From the NCBI RefSeq assembly GCF_036699995.1, contig NZ_CP144906.1:3917001-3981000 (forward strand): 64,000 bases of DNA. The letters run 5' to 3'. The translations under genes and the position numbers were made by a program. Source of the DNA: Clostridium beijerinckii. GTDB taxonomy: Bacteria; Bacillota; Clostridia; Clostridiales; Clostridiaceae. Under the pieces are notes generated by a model. That model did not search any database, was not told the DNA's origin, and worked only from the letters and a program-made list of their open reading frames with translations. Below are positions 17,156 through 26,102 of this stretch, one piece after another; the first letter of the stretch is position 1, and every line of letters starts with the position of its first letter.

Positions 17156-17935
17156 ATGAGTACAACAATTTATTATTTTTCCGCTACAGGAAATAGTTTA
17201 AAAGTAACAAAGGATTTAAGTGAACAATTAACTGATACTAAGATAATACAAATCTCTAAAAAAAGCATTCCAACATCAAAAGACACTCAATCAGATAAAA
17301 TAGGTTTTGTATTTCCAGTATATAATTTTGGACTACCTGTGATTGTAAAAAATTTTATAGAAACATTGCCGATTGATAAACATACCTATGTTTTTGCTAT
17401 AGCAACTTGTGGAGGAATGGTAGGTGCTGCTCTTAATCAAATAAAAAAAATACTAAACAAAAAAGACATTAATTTAGCTTCATCTTTTTGTGTATTTATG
17501 CCTGGCAGTGATCAGCTGATGTTTCCTACCGTTTCTGAAGAAGAGCAAAATAAACTTTTCAACGATGAAGAAAGACAGATAAGTACAATAGCTCTTGCTA
17601 TAAAAAGCAAGCAACATATTAAATATACGTCTAATGCTATTATGAGTTCTGTTTACAACTTACTATACACTGCTACCTTTAGGCCAAAAGGTATGGGAAA
17701 GAATTTCTGGACTGATGAAAAATGTATAGGATGCGGTTTATGTTCTCAGATCTGCCCCGCAAATAATATAGTTATGCACGATAGAAAACCAAAATGGGAG
17801 CATCAATGTGAATCATGTCTTGCTTGTATGCAATGGTGCCCGCAAAAATCTATACAATATAAAAAAGCTACTGTTAAGAGAGGTCGCTATCACAATCCTC
17901 AAATAAATGTAAGCGAACTCATTCCCAATCGTTAA
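17156..17935 (+). CDS. EFR1-family ferredoxin/flavodoxin protein, copy 1
   Basis: 259 residues. N-terminal flavodoxin-like half: IYYFSATGNSLKVTKDL (FMN phosphate loop), FVFPVYNFGLPVIV and FAIATCGGMVGAAL. C-terminal 2[4Fe-4S] ferredoxin: CIGCGLCSQICPAN and CESCLACMQWCPQK, ending with the GRYHNPQI motif shared by all three copies in this window. It probably couples FMN and Fe-S electron transfer in the cytoplasm. AGGAG precedes the start. Regulated by the divergent HxlR gene (inference). Confidence 0.92.
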   Translation: MSTTIYYFSATGNSLKVTKDLSEQLTDTKIIQISKKSIPTSKDTQSDKIGFVFPVYNFGLPVIVKNFIETLPIDKHTYVFAIATCGGMVGAALNQIKKILNKKDINLASSFCVFMPGSDQLMFPTVSEEEQNKLFNDEERQISTIALAIKSKQHIKYTSNAIMSSVYNLLYTATFRPKGMGKNFWTDEKCIGCGLCSQICPANNIVMHDRKPKWEHQCESCLACMQWCPQKSIQYKKATVKRGRYHNPQINVSELIPNR

Positions 17936-17968
17936 ATTAAGCACAAATCAATATTTTACTAAATGTAA

Positions 17969-18009
17969 ACTGAAAGTATACGTTTTAGCTTGATACGTAT
18001 ACTTTCAGT
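17969..18009 (+). terminator. Hairpin after EFR1 copy 1
   Basis: Perfect 15-bp stem with arms ACTGAAAGTATACGT and ACGTATACTTTCAGT and an 11-nt loop, 34 nt past the EFR1 stop. No long T run follows, so termination strength is uncertain. Confidence 0.5.
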
Positions 18010-18181
18010 ATAAATGAATCTTACTAATTAATTCGATACTTTTCATTTCGAAGATGTCCCAAACATTCTATATAAATTTCAATGATAAACTGCTATTATA
18101 TTAAAATAGATAACTAAATTTTTATAATCTAAATTATTAATATAATAATAAAATTTATATAATAAGGAGCGTTTTCAAATC

Positions 18182-19138
18182 ATGAATATATATAGTGAGT
18201 ATGTCATTCCAGAATCGGATAACATTGAAAGATTACTCCAAACAAAAATGACTCGATTAGCACACCTACTATATACCTGTGCTCCACAGGATGGTGTTTT
18301 AACTCTGCCCATCTCTGGTCTATCTATCATTCGTTATTCAGGAACAGAGATAGATTGTCCAAAGACTTTCTATTTACCTTCTTTAAGTATTGTTGCTCAA
18401 GGAGCAAGGTCTATCTCAATAGGTCACGAGACATACAAGCTTGATAAATCACAAATGTTAATGAATCCAATCACCCTGCCAATTTCTCTGCAAACTATGA
18501 AGGCAACTAAATCTGAGCCTCTCCTTATTATAAGGCTGGATCTTAATCCCGAGCGTATTGCTGAGATTGTTCCGAAAGTATATTCTGATGGTCTGCCTGA
18601 AATAAAACAGTGGTGTGCTGGACATGTTATGAATGCAGATATAAGCATTATTGATGCAATGATAAGGCTTTTGGAGTGCTTGCAAAAACCAGGAGATGTA
18701 GAATTCATTGCACCACTGATTATGGACGAAATTCTAATTCGCCTACTTCGCAGTTCCGCTGGAGTTCATGTTGCGGCCATGGGATTTGCAGACTCAGGAG
18801 TACATCAAGTGTCAGATGCAATAGCTTGGCTCCGTAAAAATTTTTCTCAGTCAGTTAAAGTTTCAGACTTAGCCAAACTGACACATATGAGTGAATCCTC
18901 TTTCTATAATCATTTTAAAGCGGTCACTTCGATGTCCCCTATGCAATATCAAAAAGCTCTGCGTCTACATGAAGCGAGGAATTTAATGCTGTCCCAACAC
19001 ATGGATGCGACCACTGCCAGCAGAATGGTAGGTTATGTTAGTAATTCTCAATTTAGCCGAGATTACAGCGCTTTTTATGGAGCTCCCCCTAGAAAAGATA
19101 TAGACAAATTATATAGACAACCCCAAAAAACATATTAA
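18182..19138 (+). CDS. AraC-family regulator (AraC_N type)
   Basis: 318 residues. The N-terminal AraC_N domain shows LSIVAQGARSISIGHETYKL and LMNPITLPIS. The C-terminal double helix-turn-helix is VSDLAKLTHMSESSFYNHFK and ATTASRMVGYVSNSQFSRDY, with the final YGAPPRKD replacing the usual FG-PP. AAGGAG lies before the start. It is upstream of and co-oriented with an FMN reductase gene at 19464, the likely target. Base composition is slightly GC-richer than neighbours, suggesting transfer (inference). Confidence 0.92.
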   Translation: MNIYSEYVIPESDNIERLLQTKMTRLAHLLYTCAPQDGVLTLPISGLSIIRYSGTEIDCPKTFYLPSLSIVAQGARSISIGHETYKLDKSQMLMNPITLPISLQTMKATKSEPLLIIRLDLNPERIAEIVPKVYSDGLPEIKQWCAGHVMNADISIIDAMIRLLECLQKPGDVEFIAPLIMDEILIRLLRSSAGVHVAAMGFADSGVHQVSDAIAWLRKNFSQSVKVSDLAKLTHMSESSFYNHFKAVTSMSPMQYQKALRLHEARNLMLSQHMDATTASRMVGYVSNSQFSRDYSAFYGAPPRKDIDKLYRQPQKTY

Positions 19139-19463
19139 TCTAAAATATAGCTTTGAGTTTATAGTAATTGATATGATTTTTGATCCACAAAAAAGAGACT
19201 CCAATCACTGCTTTATCATGCCTGCTGCCTATGAGCTTGCGGGCTTTCTTTCTATTTAATGAAGAATATTCTGCTGGTTTAACACCCTCAGTTTTCTAAT
19301 GTGGCTGAGAAAAAATAAAGATCTGGAGAAAAAGGCAAATATTCTTGTTATGTAACATTTATAATTAATTTAGTCTTTGAACCGGTACTAGCCTATCATC
19401 TTGGAATGTCATGCTGGTTCGAATACTCTTTTAATTTTGAATTGATATTAGGAGGTAATAAAA
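19139..19463. other. Intergenic region with a possible decayed coding fragment
   Basis: Between the AraC and FMN reductase genes. On the minus strand at about 19190-19300 an open stretch reads KTEGVKPAEYSSLNRKK and onward, without start or stop, probably a decayed remnant. Just before the next gene, GAACC (19380-19384) and GGTTC (19417-19421) form a loose inverted pair that could be an AraC site. No clear gene. Confidence 0.35.
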
Positions 19464-20024
19464 ATGAAAGTTATAGCTTTTGTAGGCAGTGCAAGAAAGG
19501 ACGGAAATACTTCAAAAATAGTTGATGCCATTTGTTCCGGCATTAAGAAAAATGGACATGATGTTGAAACTTATAATTTATCAGAACTTGATAATAAAGG
19601 CTGCAGGGCTTGTGGTTTATGTCAAGCAAATAAAGTGGAATATTGTTCTATTAACGACAAGATGACTGAACTTTTACCTAAGATAGCTGATGCTGATTGC
19701 ATTATAGTTGGAACACCGGTCTATATGTTACAAGTAAGCGGTTATACAAAAAATTTCCTCGATAGACTATTTACGTTCTTTATAGAATCCAATCATACCA
19801 CAAGACTTTTACCTGGGAAAAAGTATATAACTGTTACATGTAGCGGTGCATCTGCTGAAGCATTTAAAAATGTTACAGAATATCTTAATCAAATTTTTGG
19901 CGGCTATAGTCAAATGGTGAATGCAGGTAATATCATCGCAGGAAATTTGCAAAGTAAGGATGATATCCTTAGTCAACAAGAAATGTTAAAACAAGCTGAG
20001 GAAATAGGGCAAAAACTAAACTGA
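19464..20024 (+). CDS. NADPH-dependent FMN reductase / flavodoxin-fold protein
   Basis: 186 residues. AFVGSARKDGNTSKIVDAI is the FMN-binding SxRxxGNTxK loop, followed by DNKGCRACGLCQANKVEYC (the Cys-rich segment of the iron-sulfur flavoprotein subgroup) and IVGTPVYMLQVSGYTKNFLD. Such proteins reduce FMN or act as iron-sulfur flavoproteins. The spacing C-x2-C-x2-C-x7-C is compatible with a cluster. TTAGGAGG lies before the start. Probably controlled by the AraC protein encoded upstream. Confidence 0.88.
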   Translation: MKVIAFVGSARKDGNTSKIVDAICSGIKKNGHDVETYNLSELDNKGCRACGLCQANKVEYCSINDKMTELLPKIADADCIIVGTPVYMLQVSGYTKNFLDRLFTFFIESNHTTRLLPGKKYITVTCSGASAEAFKNVTEYLNQIFGGYSQMVNAGNIIAGNLQSKDDILSQQEMLKQAEEIGQKLN

Positions 20025-20119
20025 TTGTTGTAAAACAGAAGAAAATCATCATACCATCCAAGCATGTCAAAACTTCTAGACAAGTTTAAAACAGCCCAGC
20101 ACCTTATTCTTGCAGGAAA

Positions 20120-20156
20120 TGTTTGTTTCTCCCGAAGCATCGCGGAGAAGCAAACA
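20120..20156 (+). terminator. Terminator after the FMN reductase gene
   Basis: Stem TGTTTGTTTCTCC/GGAGAAGCAAACA (one mismatch) with an 11-nt loop and ACTTTT downstream, about 95 nt after the stop. Confidence 0.65.
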
Positions 20157-20230
20157 ACTTTTCCATAAACAGTTTTCAAAAGATTAGTGAGTCCGATAAT
20201 AGCTCATTAAATTTATATATATATGTTGCG

Positions 20231-20310
20231 ATTCACAATGCACATTTCACAATTACGGCTAAAATTCTTTCAATATTTTTAGAATTATGATGAAGAATTA
20301 TTTTTGCAAT
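20231..20310 (+). repeat. 80-nt dispersed repeat, copy 2
   Basis: Same orientation as copy 1 at 5851-5930, with five differences in 80 positions. It lies between convergent genes and has no coding content. Confidence 0.8.
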
Positions 20311-20419
20311 ATATATGCAATAAATACATTAGGGATTATATTTTAGCAGTTTCTCAGGACAATTATCTTTAATGCAATCATAGGTATATGTAGCAATCAA
20401 AACAGAAAAGTGCATATCC

Positions 20420-20806
20420 TTATTTTTTTCTTCTATCTAAAAATGTAACATCTAAAAAAGCCAAACCAAAGGATAAACTCAAGGCATGAGAAGCAGCATT
20501 AAGTATGTCTACATTAGGACTTTTAAAAATGTAATCAAAAACGCAATTAAGCGCAAAAAATGTTGCAAACTTAATAGCAAATTTACTTAATACTTTTCTA
20601 AGATAATCCCATTTCAATTTTCTTGCATTAAATAAAGTAATTATAGGCACATACAATAACATAAATAGAGCAAACACAGCATAACCAATCACAAATTTTA
20701 AAGCCATACTATTATCTATGTTGCCATAAACAATAATACATGTAATTATTGTACATATAAAAAATATTAAATAAATAACTTTGGTAAAGAGTAATGTTTT
20801 ACTCAT
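20420..20806 (-). CDS. Four-helix membrane protein, unknown function
   Basis: 128 residues with four hydrophobic segments (~8-28, 35-57, 75-93, 103-120), a short KLKWDYLRK cytoplasmic loop, and a basic DRRKK tail. GGGGTGA lies before the start. I do not recognise the family. It precedes a secreted choline-binding protein gene on the same strand by about 150 nt downstream. Confidence 0.65.
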   Translation of the reverse strand: MSKTLLFTKVIYLIFFICTIITCIIVYGNIDNSMALKFVIGYAVFALFMLLYVPIITLFNARKLKWDYLRKVLSKFAIKFATFFALNCVFDYIFKSPNVDILNAASHALSLSFGLAFLDVTFLDRRKK

Positions 20807-20956
20807 ATAATCACCCCAATACTCTATATAAAGACCATTAATTTACTATAACGAATAAGTTATAGAATATTTCTGTAAAATCCACTTTTAATTTTTGCTT
20901 TAAAAATTATTATATAGTTTTACAAGCTTATTATTTGCTAGAGAATTCTACAATTT

Positions 20957-22045
20957 CTACTGAAGCTCTGGTTCATCTCCTACTATTTTATAGCTGCGTT
21001 CTTCAACAACTGTTCCATCCGATTTCGTCTCTTTAAAAGTTATTACATCATATCCATCAGTGCTTTTACTTTGAGATGTTTCATAAATTAGCCTTACACC
21101 ATTTTCAACACGCTCTTTTGTTCCTATCCAATAAGGACAGTGATTTAGAAATGAATCATTCTTCCCCAAATATACAAATAGTTTATTTTCTGCTGTAACA
21201 TTAATATTAGGACGTTTCTTTTCAACATATTTTGAGCTCACATCAGCAGTTCTACCAATTTGTTTTAGGTATTCTTTAGCCTCTTTCTCTTTTGATTCTG
21301 CAAGCTGCGAATAGCTTTCCTGACCTTTTAAAACCTTGTCCCATAACTTCTCTGGAAACATCTGTTTTATAGAATTTTCACATTCTTCTCCATCTTCAGG
21401 TTCTTTATATTCGATTAACGAATAACCACCATTTGAATTTTCAGAAAATGTCATTACCGTAGGAATAGCTCCACTTCCACTGGTTTCTGTGAAAATTCCA
21501 TTTTCAAAGCCAAAATAACCAAAACTTGAAATAGTGTAAACTTTCGCGATATTATCTTTTTCTTCAACATCTAAAACTATGTGCCCTTCTGTAGCCGCTT
21601 CTCCCCTTAGATAATTTGTCCCTCTACTTTTTATGGCTTTGCTTACAGCCTGGTCAATATTTTCAGTAGTGTTGTTATTGTCAACATCTGTTGAATTTAC
21701 AATATTGCTTGATGAACTGTTTTCTTTTATTTGAATCCATGCTCCATCAGCATTTAATTCATAACCACCAACACTAGTATTTTTAGCCATTTCTCCATTA
21801 TCATATAAATAATACCAATTGTTTTTATCTTTTACCCATCCTGTTTTCATATATCCGTTGCTATCAAAATAGTACCAGTTATTATTAATAAACTTCCATC
21901 CACTTGACCATGAGCTTCCTTCTGTATACCACCATCCGTTATTATCTTTTTTCCATTCAGCATCTGCACCTATTGGAAACATTGCTAAAACTCCAACTAA
22001 TATCAATCCCTTAACAATTAATTTTTCTATACTTTTTCGACTCAT
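20957..22045 (-). CDS. Secreted choline-binding-repeat protein, unknown C-terminal domain
   Basis: 362 residues. The signal peptide ends GADA near residue 28. Three cell-wall-binding repeats (residues ~30-95) follow: WWYTEGSSWSSGWKFINNN, WYYFDSNGYMKTGWVKDK, WYYLYDNGEMAKN. After an Asn/Ser/Thr-rich linker, a ~220-residue domain of unknown type begins near ENIDQAVSKAIKSRG and ends with a KETKSDGTVVEERSY strand. The aromatic GWWYTEG motif anchors the protein to cell-wall teichoic acid in the choline-binding family. Attached function unknown. Confidence 0.85.
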   Translation of the reverse strand: MSRKSIEKLIVKGLILVGVLAMFPIGADAEWKKDNNGWWYTEGSSWSSGWKFINNNWYYFDSNGYMKTGWVKDKNNWYYLYDNGEMAKNTSVGGYELNADGAWIQIKENSSSSNIVNSTDVDNNNTTENIDQAVSKAIKSRGTNYLRGEAATEGHIVLDVEEKDNIAKVYTISSFGYFGFENGIFTETSGSGAIPTVMTFSENSNGGYSLIEYKEPEDGEECENSIKQMFPEKLWDKVLKGQESYSQLAESKEKEAKEYLKQIGRTADVSSKYVEKKRPNINVTAENKLFVYLGKNDSFLNHCPYWIGTKERVENGVRLIYETSQSKSTDGYDVITFKETKSDGTVVEERSYKIVGDEPELQ

Positions 22046-22152
22046 TTTTTTACCCCATTCCCCTTATGATTGACAATTTAAAATTTACAATTGCAACACT
22101 TTTTAAGTAACTTTTTGTTATTAGCATGATTAAGGTACTGAAACTTAATTAA

Positions 22153-22440
22153 TCATTTTAATTTTTTTAATGGAAACAATGCAGGTATTACAACAATAAC
22201 AATCATTGAGTAAATCACAATCCCAAAAGCACTTATTAAACGAAAGTTACTATCTTCAAAAATAGGCATGGCAGAAACAAAGAATGCCATTTGTACAAAA
22301 AAGCTCCACCATGGCAGTTTACTTTTACGAAAACAATATGGACATGTGATACGTTTTGTGAAACGAGAATCACCACCAACTTTTTTCCAAAAAGTAATGG
22401 TTTTAAATTTACAATGCGGGCATTTAAACATAACTTTCAC
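22153..22440 (-). CDS. Zinc-ribbon membrane protein, unknown function
   Basis: 95 residues. The N-terminal half has two CxxC pairs (CPHC near residue 8 and CPYC near residue 34) that form a zinc ribbon, as in rubredoxin-like mini domains. The C-terminal half has two transmembrane segments (~47-62 and 68-88) and a basic end. AGGTGA lies before the start. Part of a leftward cluster of small membrane protein genes. Confidence 0.7.
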   Translation of the reverse strand: MKVMFKCPHCKFKTITFWKKVGGDSRFTKRITCPYCFRKSKLPWWSFFVQMAFFVSAMPIFEDSNFRLISAFGIVIYSMIVIVVIPALFPLKKLK

Positions 22441-22481
22441 CTCAATTACGTCAATATGTAATCTAATATAATATAAAATGT

Positions 22482-22628
22482 CTAATTTTGACCTCCAACT
22501 CTAATACTAACTAATTTACTAATACTTTTACTTCCATTTATGCTTGGTGTATATGCAGGTCTAAATAAAAATATAATAAGAGCTAATATAATTAAAGCGC
22601 TTACTCTTTGAATATTTTTCTTTTTCAT
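22482..22628 (-). pseudogene. Truncated N-terminus of a membrane-anchored alpha/beta hydrolase
   Basis: 48 residues from the ATG at 22628 (GGAG 8 nt upstream): MKKKNIQRVSALIILALI, one transmembrane helix, then SISKLVSIRVGGQN and a stop. The pattern 'one anchor helix, then SI-x-LE-x-x-x-IGG' is how clostridial proline-iminopeptidase-like alpha/beta hydrolases begin. The catalytic part (GxSxG) is absent. It could alternatively be a small membrane peptide gene. Confidence 0.45.
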
Positions 22629-22707
22629 ATATTTTCTCCGTAACAATTTCTTATATTGCGTCAATTTGTACAAATTCATAATATAAAAAGAATTTAACCA
22701 AAAAATT

Positions 22708-23013
22708 TTATGTGTTAAAAAGAAGAAACATAGCAGCAAAATAAATTATTGGTGCTAAGCTAACTATAATTGCTTTATTATATAATTTTGATTTGAATAA
22801 AAGAAAAAATGATATCATTACTGATATTAATATGACTGCTGGAAGTGAAAAAGTGGATAGGAAAAATATCCATGTATATATGCTTTCCGTCGAACCTGGT
22901 GAATCAAATGCCATAGGTGAAACCATTGCTATTACTATCGCTACTACCACTGCGATACAAATAAACTTAATAAGTATTGACATAAAATTAATTGCTGTAG
23001 AATTAATTTGCAT
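22708..23013 (-). CDS. Three-helix membrane protein, unknown function
   Basis: 101 residues with three hydrophobic segments (~10-32, 45-70, 78-100). GGGGGG lies before the start at 23013. It heads the cluster 22153-23013 of short membrane proteins. No motif recognised; could be an immunity or toxin-antitoxin-like partner, but nothing shows it. Confidence 0.6.
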   Translation of the reverse strand: MQINSTAINFMSILIKFICIAVVVAIVIAMVSPMAFDSPGSTESIYTWIFFLSTFSLPAVILISVMISFFLLFKSKLYNKAIIVSLAPIIYFAAMFLLFNT

Positions 23014-23308
23014 ACAAATCCCCCCAGTAGTTCAAAAAATATTCTCACAACCCAATTCCAACAAATATATTCCTAATTATAACATATATTACAAGTATCC
23101 TATTGTTCAATTTTCAAAAAACACTATTTTTACTAATTATCTTGCATTCATATACCATTTTCTAATATGTCAGTTCCAAAGCCTTTTCTCAAATCTCTTA
23201 TATCTCTAAGTGGTAGCTTTCCATTTTCAAAGCCTTATAAATAAATCCAAAAGTTCCTCATCTGCTTTTCCTACAAATGCTCCTAAATAAAGTTTCTTAT
23301 TATTTATA

Positions 23309-23527
23309 TTAAAAAGGCGTATCCTTGAAGATGAATCAATTGTTTCTATTGGAGATCCAGCCAAAATGGTCAAAGCTATGATTGACAGTGTAGACCAGCA
23401 AGAGTCTCCAAAAAGAATTACTCTCGGTAGTGATGCCTATGATTCAATTCATAAAGCGCTATCTGATCGTCTTAAAGAACTTGAAGCACAAAAAGAGCTT
23501 GCTTTTTCCACTGATTTTACTGTCTAA
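23309..23527 (+). pseudogene. C-terminal remnant of a short-chain dehydrogenase
   Basis: One frame reads RRILEDESIVSIGDPAKMVK followed by AMIDSVDQQESPKRITLGSD, then SIHKALSDRLKELEAQK and a stop. This is the C-terminal end of a classical SDR (the GDP-x-K/R-x-x-AM, P-RL-LG-DA region). No Rossmann start or YxxxK is present upstream. On the other strand at about 23228-23318 a short frame NKKLYLGAFVGKADEELLDL is another unassigned remnant. Confidence 0.65.
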
Positions 23528-23571
23528 GCCCAACTGTACGGGTTTGGAATAAAATATTAGTGTATTTTAAA

Positions 23572-23602
23572 ATTAGCTGTAACTCATTGAGTTACAGCTA
23601 AT
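23572..23602 (-). terminator. Bidirectional terminator
   Basis: Perfect 15-bp inverted repeat ATTAGCTGTAACTCA/TGAGTTACAGCTAAT with a 1-nt centre. It lies past the EFR1 gene (minus) and the SDR remnant (plus). Confidence 0.75.
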
Positions 23603-23719
23603 TATTATATATCAAAAATCAATATCAATATATTTCTTATTAGATTTTTATAATCAAATATCAAATCATATTTTAATCTTAATTTTTCAAAATATATCTC
23701 AGTTTTAATTCTTACTTTT

Positions 23720-24499
23720 CTATTTATTGCCATCTATTAATTCTTTCAAACTAATACTAGGATTAGTATAACGTCCCCTGCTTTGTGTCTTATTCTTATA
23801 GTTAATAGCCTGCTTTGGACACCATTGAACGCACGCCATACATTGTTCGCAATTGTGCTTAAAACTCGGCTTTTTGTTTTTCATTACTATGTTGGAAACA
23901 GGACAAACTGCCTCACATGTTCTACAGCCTGTACAACTATCAGAAACATTAAAACCTTTGTCTTTTCTGGCATATATTAATTTTTGACCAATAGCAGTCG
24001 ATATATTAAGGGGCTCGTTCACCTTACCCACTGGCTGCTGTGTTTTAGCTACTATCTTTTGTACTAATGCAGGTATATTATCAGTAGCAATTTGATATTT
24101 CTCTGAATTTCTCTCGTTCATTTTATACATCGCGACATAATTTTCAACCATAATAATTTTCTCTGCGAAATTAAGTGTCACACCTTTTTTTGCTAAAATT
24201 TTAGCAGGGACAGTTAACGCAACACCACTTATATTACCACATCCAGTCACAGCAAAAAAATATGCGTTTTTACTTTTTTCAAGCGACATTTCGCTTATAA
24301 ATTGTGTTACTCTTCGTGGCAAATTCAAGGCATATGTAGGATATACAAAACCGATATAATCGTACACTTCATTGCTGTCATGTTTCCCTTTACCCATGGA
24401 TACCAACTTGCAATCCGGCAATGCCTCAGCTATTTTTTTAGCTACCTGTAAGTTGTTTCCTGTTCCTGTAAAATAATAAATAACACTTTTCAATTTCAA
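23720..24499 (-). CDS. EFR1-family ferredoxin/flavodoxin protein, copy 2
   Basis: 259 residues. Flavodoxin half: VIYYFTGTGNNLQVAKKI, FVYPTYALNLPRRVTQFI, FFAVTGCGNISGVAL. Ferredoxin half: CTGCRTCEAVCPVS and CEQCMACVQWCPKQ, ending GRYTNPSISLKEL. AGGAGG lies before the start. It has no adjacent regulator gene. Two dyads (24656-24739) of the same type and spacing as those before the ferredoxin-nitroreductase gene at 45563 suggest a shared regulator. Confidence 0.92.
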   Translation of the reverse strand: MKLKSVIYYFTGTGNNLQVAKKIAEALPDCKLVSMGKGKHDSNEVYDYIGFVYPTYALNLPRRVTQFISEMSLEKSKNAYFFAVTGCGNISGVALTVPAKILAKKGVTLNFAEKIIMVENYVAMYKMNERNSEKYQIATDNIPALVQKIVAKTQQPVGKVNEPLNISTAIGQKLIYARKDKGFNVSDSCTGCRTCEAVCPVSNIVMKNKKPSFKHNCEQCMACVQWCPKQAINYKNKTQSRGRYTNPSISLKELIDGNK

Positions 24500-24655
24500 T
24501 TACCTCCTTATTTGTTATAATAAATATCATCCATATAATTATTTTGTATAGTTATTATCAAAAATCATGTACAACCACCAAAAATATGTCCAATATAGTT
24601 ATGACTAATCGTAATTGCTCGCGCAAACTCTGTTAAAACTCTGAGCAAGTATTAC

Positions 24656-24739
24656 AAGTTACATTAATACATTCTTGTAACTTATGATGCTAATATAACA
24701 CACTCGACTACAAATTACAATATACTAAATATGTAACTT
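24656..24739. promoter_or_regulatory. Twin dyad operators before EFR1 copy 2
   Basis: AAGTTACA-N12-TGTAACTT at 24656-24683 and AAATTACA-N12-TGTAACTT at 24712-24739. The left edges are 56 bp apart. The same arrangement occurs at 45437-45520. The remaining parts of the 24500-25051 gap hold only a terminator. Confidence 0.7.
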
Positions 24740-24827
24740 ATTATAAATTTTATACTAAGAATATTTTTCTTTTTTCAGTTTGACCATGCTTTTATAAAGT
24801 ATAGTCAAAGTATTAGACTGCAAATAA

Positions 24828-24862
24828 AGTCCTCAACAATTCTTCTCAGAAAGTCAAGGACT
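24828..24862 (-). terminator. Terminator of the 104-aa protein gene
   Basis: Stem AGTCCTTGAC/GTTGAGGACT on the minus strand (two G-U pairs), then TTATTTG. About 190 nt after the stop at 25052. Confidence 0.55.
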
Positions 24863-25051
24863 AAAAATTTTAGCTCATCATATTTGGGTTTTGATTCATT
24901 TATCTTGTACTATAATATCTTTAATATTATTTATCCCGTATTTTATACTTTTCTATTGGACTCAACATCATAAAAGCATCTTCACTTACTATCTAATCAC
25001 TATCATTGATATCTCCAATACTTCCTTTGTTGCACTCTTTTTCAAAACTGA

Positions 25052-25366
25052 TTAACTATAGATATGAAACTCAAATCCATCTTCTGGTTCTCCTACTTCA
25101 AAACCTAATGTTGCTGAAGCCTTTTTCTTAAATAGTTCAAACCACGTATTCCATTCTTCTTGCTGCATTTCAACATAGAATTGCAAACCACTAGGTTCAA
25201 CTGAAGCATTAATCATTCTTTTGTCATTATCTTGTGCATACCAATAATGAATTCCATCAATAAAACCACTCCATCCTGGCATTTCAGAATATAATTCAGC
25301 TAATTTATCCCATATATAATCTGGTGATGAGTAATGAATATTCAAATTATGATTGTGTATTTCCAT
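25052..25366 (-). CDS. Conserved-looking 104-aa cytoplasmic protein, unknown function
   Basis: 104 residues, acidic and aromatic-rich (WDKLAELYSEMPGWSGFIDG, HYWYAQDNDKRMINASVEPS, EEWNTWFELFKKKASATLGF, GFEFHIYS). No signal or membrane segment. AAGGAG lies before the start. A 5'-truncated second copy lies 740 nt upstream on the same strand (26103-26333), so the family has been duplicated locally. I do not recognise it. Confidence 0.7.
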   Translation of the reverse strand: MEIHNHNLNIHYSSPDYIWDKLAELYSEMPGWSGFIDGIHYWYAQDNDKRMINASVEPSGLQFYVEMQQEEWNTWFELFKKKASATLGFEVGEPEDGFEFHIYS

Positions 25367-25600
25367 AAGAAATTCTCCTTCATTTTTTTATGCTGCAACT
25401 TGCCTACTCAATACTAAAATAATCCCTGTTATATAAATAATGTAAAGTTTTCTTTGTAATAAATAAAATAACCTCACATTCATTAAGCTTTAACGTTTAG
25501 TATTCTGAATTAAAAACACCTCAAGTTTATTTAAGATAATATATACGACCACTTCTATACAACTTATCAACTTGATATATAACTTCTATACATATATAGT

Positions 25601-25978
25601 TTAAGTAATTACTAGATTTAATATAAAAATTACAAGAGCTAAAAATTGAATCAAAAATGATATTATGCTTTTACCCTTAATTCTTAATATTGAAGAAAGA
25701 GAAATACTTACTACAGAAAGTACTGGCATTATAAGTAAGATATAATCTCGTGCATTAAATGTGTGAGAGTTTGGCAGCTCGGACATTGCCGATAATACAC
25801 ATAAAAAGAGGCTTACTATTGATAATACAATATATACACTTATTAAAGCCAGGTTAAACATTCCACCTATTTGATCAATGGCCTTATCTGACCAGTATCC
25901 TCTATTCTTCTTTTTAATAATAACAACAGCAACTACTGGGATTATCATGAATATTAGGTATAAAAAAAGTCCTATCAT
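25601..25978 (-). CDS. Four-helix membrane protein, unknown function
   Basis: 125 residues with four hydrophobic segments (~1-20, 40-63, 80-98, 105-125) and one charged loop (KKKNRGYWSDKAIDQ). Predicted integral membrane protein. AAAGGA lies about 15 nt from the ATG, a loose spacing. It sits between the two copies of the 104-aa protein family. Not recognised. Confidence 0.6.
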   Translation of the reverse strand: MIGLFLYLIFMIIPVVAVVIIKKKNRGYWSDKAIDQIGGMFNLALISVYIVLSIVSLFLCVLSAMSELPNSHTFNARDYILLIMPVLSVVSISLSSILRIKGKSIISFLIQFLALVIFILNLVIT

Positions 25979-26102
25979 TTTTTTATTTTAATTCCTTTCT
26001 TATTAAAAATCAGATTAGTTAGCTCAACCATGTTAATATATTTCTACTTAATTTATCTGTTTCCCTTGTTATTTTACTAATAAGATAACAATACTTAGTA
26101 AA

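Noticed and set aside
19413..19430. tRNA T-loop-like GGTTCGAATAC
   Set aside because: No matching acceptor stem, anticodon arm or T-stem partner.
24588..24740. CRISPR-like repeated TTACAAG/TTGTAAC blocks
   Set aside because: The repeats are inverted dyads with fixed spacers at promoters, not direct repeats with unique spacers; no cas genes.
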